Shown here one piece after another: positions 63,958 to 64,000 of a stretch of 64,000 bases of DNA; within the stretch, counting starts at the first letter, position 1, and every line of letters starts with the position of its first letter. A program made the position numbers and the translations under genes. Where the stretch lies: NCBI RefSeq assembly GCF_008079445.1, contig NZ_VRYH01000002.1:434001-498000 (forward strand), in the 5' to 3' direction. The notes beneath the pieces are model-generated. The model was not told where the DNA came from. It saw nothing but the letters and a program-made list of their open reading frames with translations, and did not search any database. This DNA is from Aidingimonas lacisalsi. Its GTDB lineage: Bacteria; Pseudomonadota; Gammaproteobacteria; Pseudomonadales; Halomonadaceae.

Positions 63958-64000
63958 GACGGCGTCCCTCCGGGGCAAAAACGATCTTGCCGCTGGCATG
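63947..64000 (-). CDS. 3' end of an AMP-forming aryl/acyl ligase (5' part outside window)
   Basis: Only 17 codons and a TGA stop (63947-63949) remain. Read on the minus strand from 64000 they give HASGKIVFAPEGRRHDG; the S-G-K-I pattern is the C-terminal catalytic-Lys motif of ANL adenylating enzymes. In aryl-polyene clusters ApeH-type ligase stands just before the glycosyltransferase, so the assignment is consistent, but the fragment is short. Confidence 0.55.
   Translation of the reverse strand, partial: HASGKIVFAPEGRRHDG

Overview
The window comes from a halophilic gammaproteobacterium, most probably Halomonas or a close relative in the Halomonadaceae. Grounds: a BetT-type betaine/choline carrier, a full ectoine-degradation locus, a GH13 alpha-glucosidase that keeps the catalytic residues (D202/E271/D333) of the Halomonas alpha-glucosidase HaG, an aryl-polyene cluster, and acidic proteins. 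No tRNA, rRNA, CRISPR array, phage or intact insertion sequence was seen. Genes are dense, with many 4-bp ATGA start/stop overlaps.

Layout. 1-4.5 kb: the start of betT diverges from a three-gene TRAP transporter. 4.5-10 kb (minus strand): thiI, a Spy/CpxP-like periplasmic chaperone, a BaeS/BaeR-type two-component system and the lysine exporter lysO. 10.3-14.3 kb: a DJ-1/PfpI protein, then an NAD-salvage operon pncA-pncB-GNAT, then ghrA. 14.4-31.6 kb: the ectoine catabolic region. A MocR/EnuR-type PLP-binding regulator diverges from doeA-doeB-doeX; doeC, doeD, eutB, eutC and a HAD dehalogenase follow. Between doeX and doeC lie four genes (nitrilase-fold amidase, ATP-grasp ligase, C45 Ntn-hydrolase, large Orn/Lys/Arg-type decarboxylase) that are not part of the known ectoine route. 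I regard these as the best candidate for an undescribed pathway.

31.6-40.5 kb: a YnjBCD-type ABC importer (minus), an NfeD protease-stomatin pair, and a SulP transporter followed by a double-Usp protein. 40.7-50.2 kb: an alpha-glucoside uptake and hydrolysis regulon: LacI regulator, ATPase, HaG-like glucosidase, two permeases and a binding protein on the minus strand, with a divergent LamB/ScrY-type porin. Two near-identical 14-bp palindromes in front of the two divergent units are the probable LacI operators.

50.6-52 kb: small genes (TraR/DksA zinc-finger protein, RidA-family protein, membrane protein). 52-64 kb (minus): the distal half of an aryl-polyene (APE/xanthomonadin-like) cluster: the end of an AMP-ligase, glycosyltransferase, acyltransferase, ammonia-lyase, LolA, MMPL exporter, halogenase-like flavoprotein, DUF3261 lipoprotein, ketosynthase, dehydratase, ketoreductase, phosphopantetheinyl transferase and a second LolA-like protein. 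Acyl carrier proteins must lie outside the window.

Besides genes, two copies of a dispersed palindromic element share a 28-bp core (25 of 28 identical), while their stem arms differ in sequence but remain self-complementary. One follows doeC and one follows the porin. The doeA leader carries two consecutive hairpins, the second terminator-like, downstream of back-to-back promoters and a cluster of GACATT repeats.
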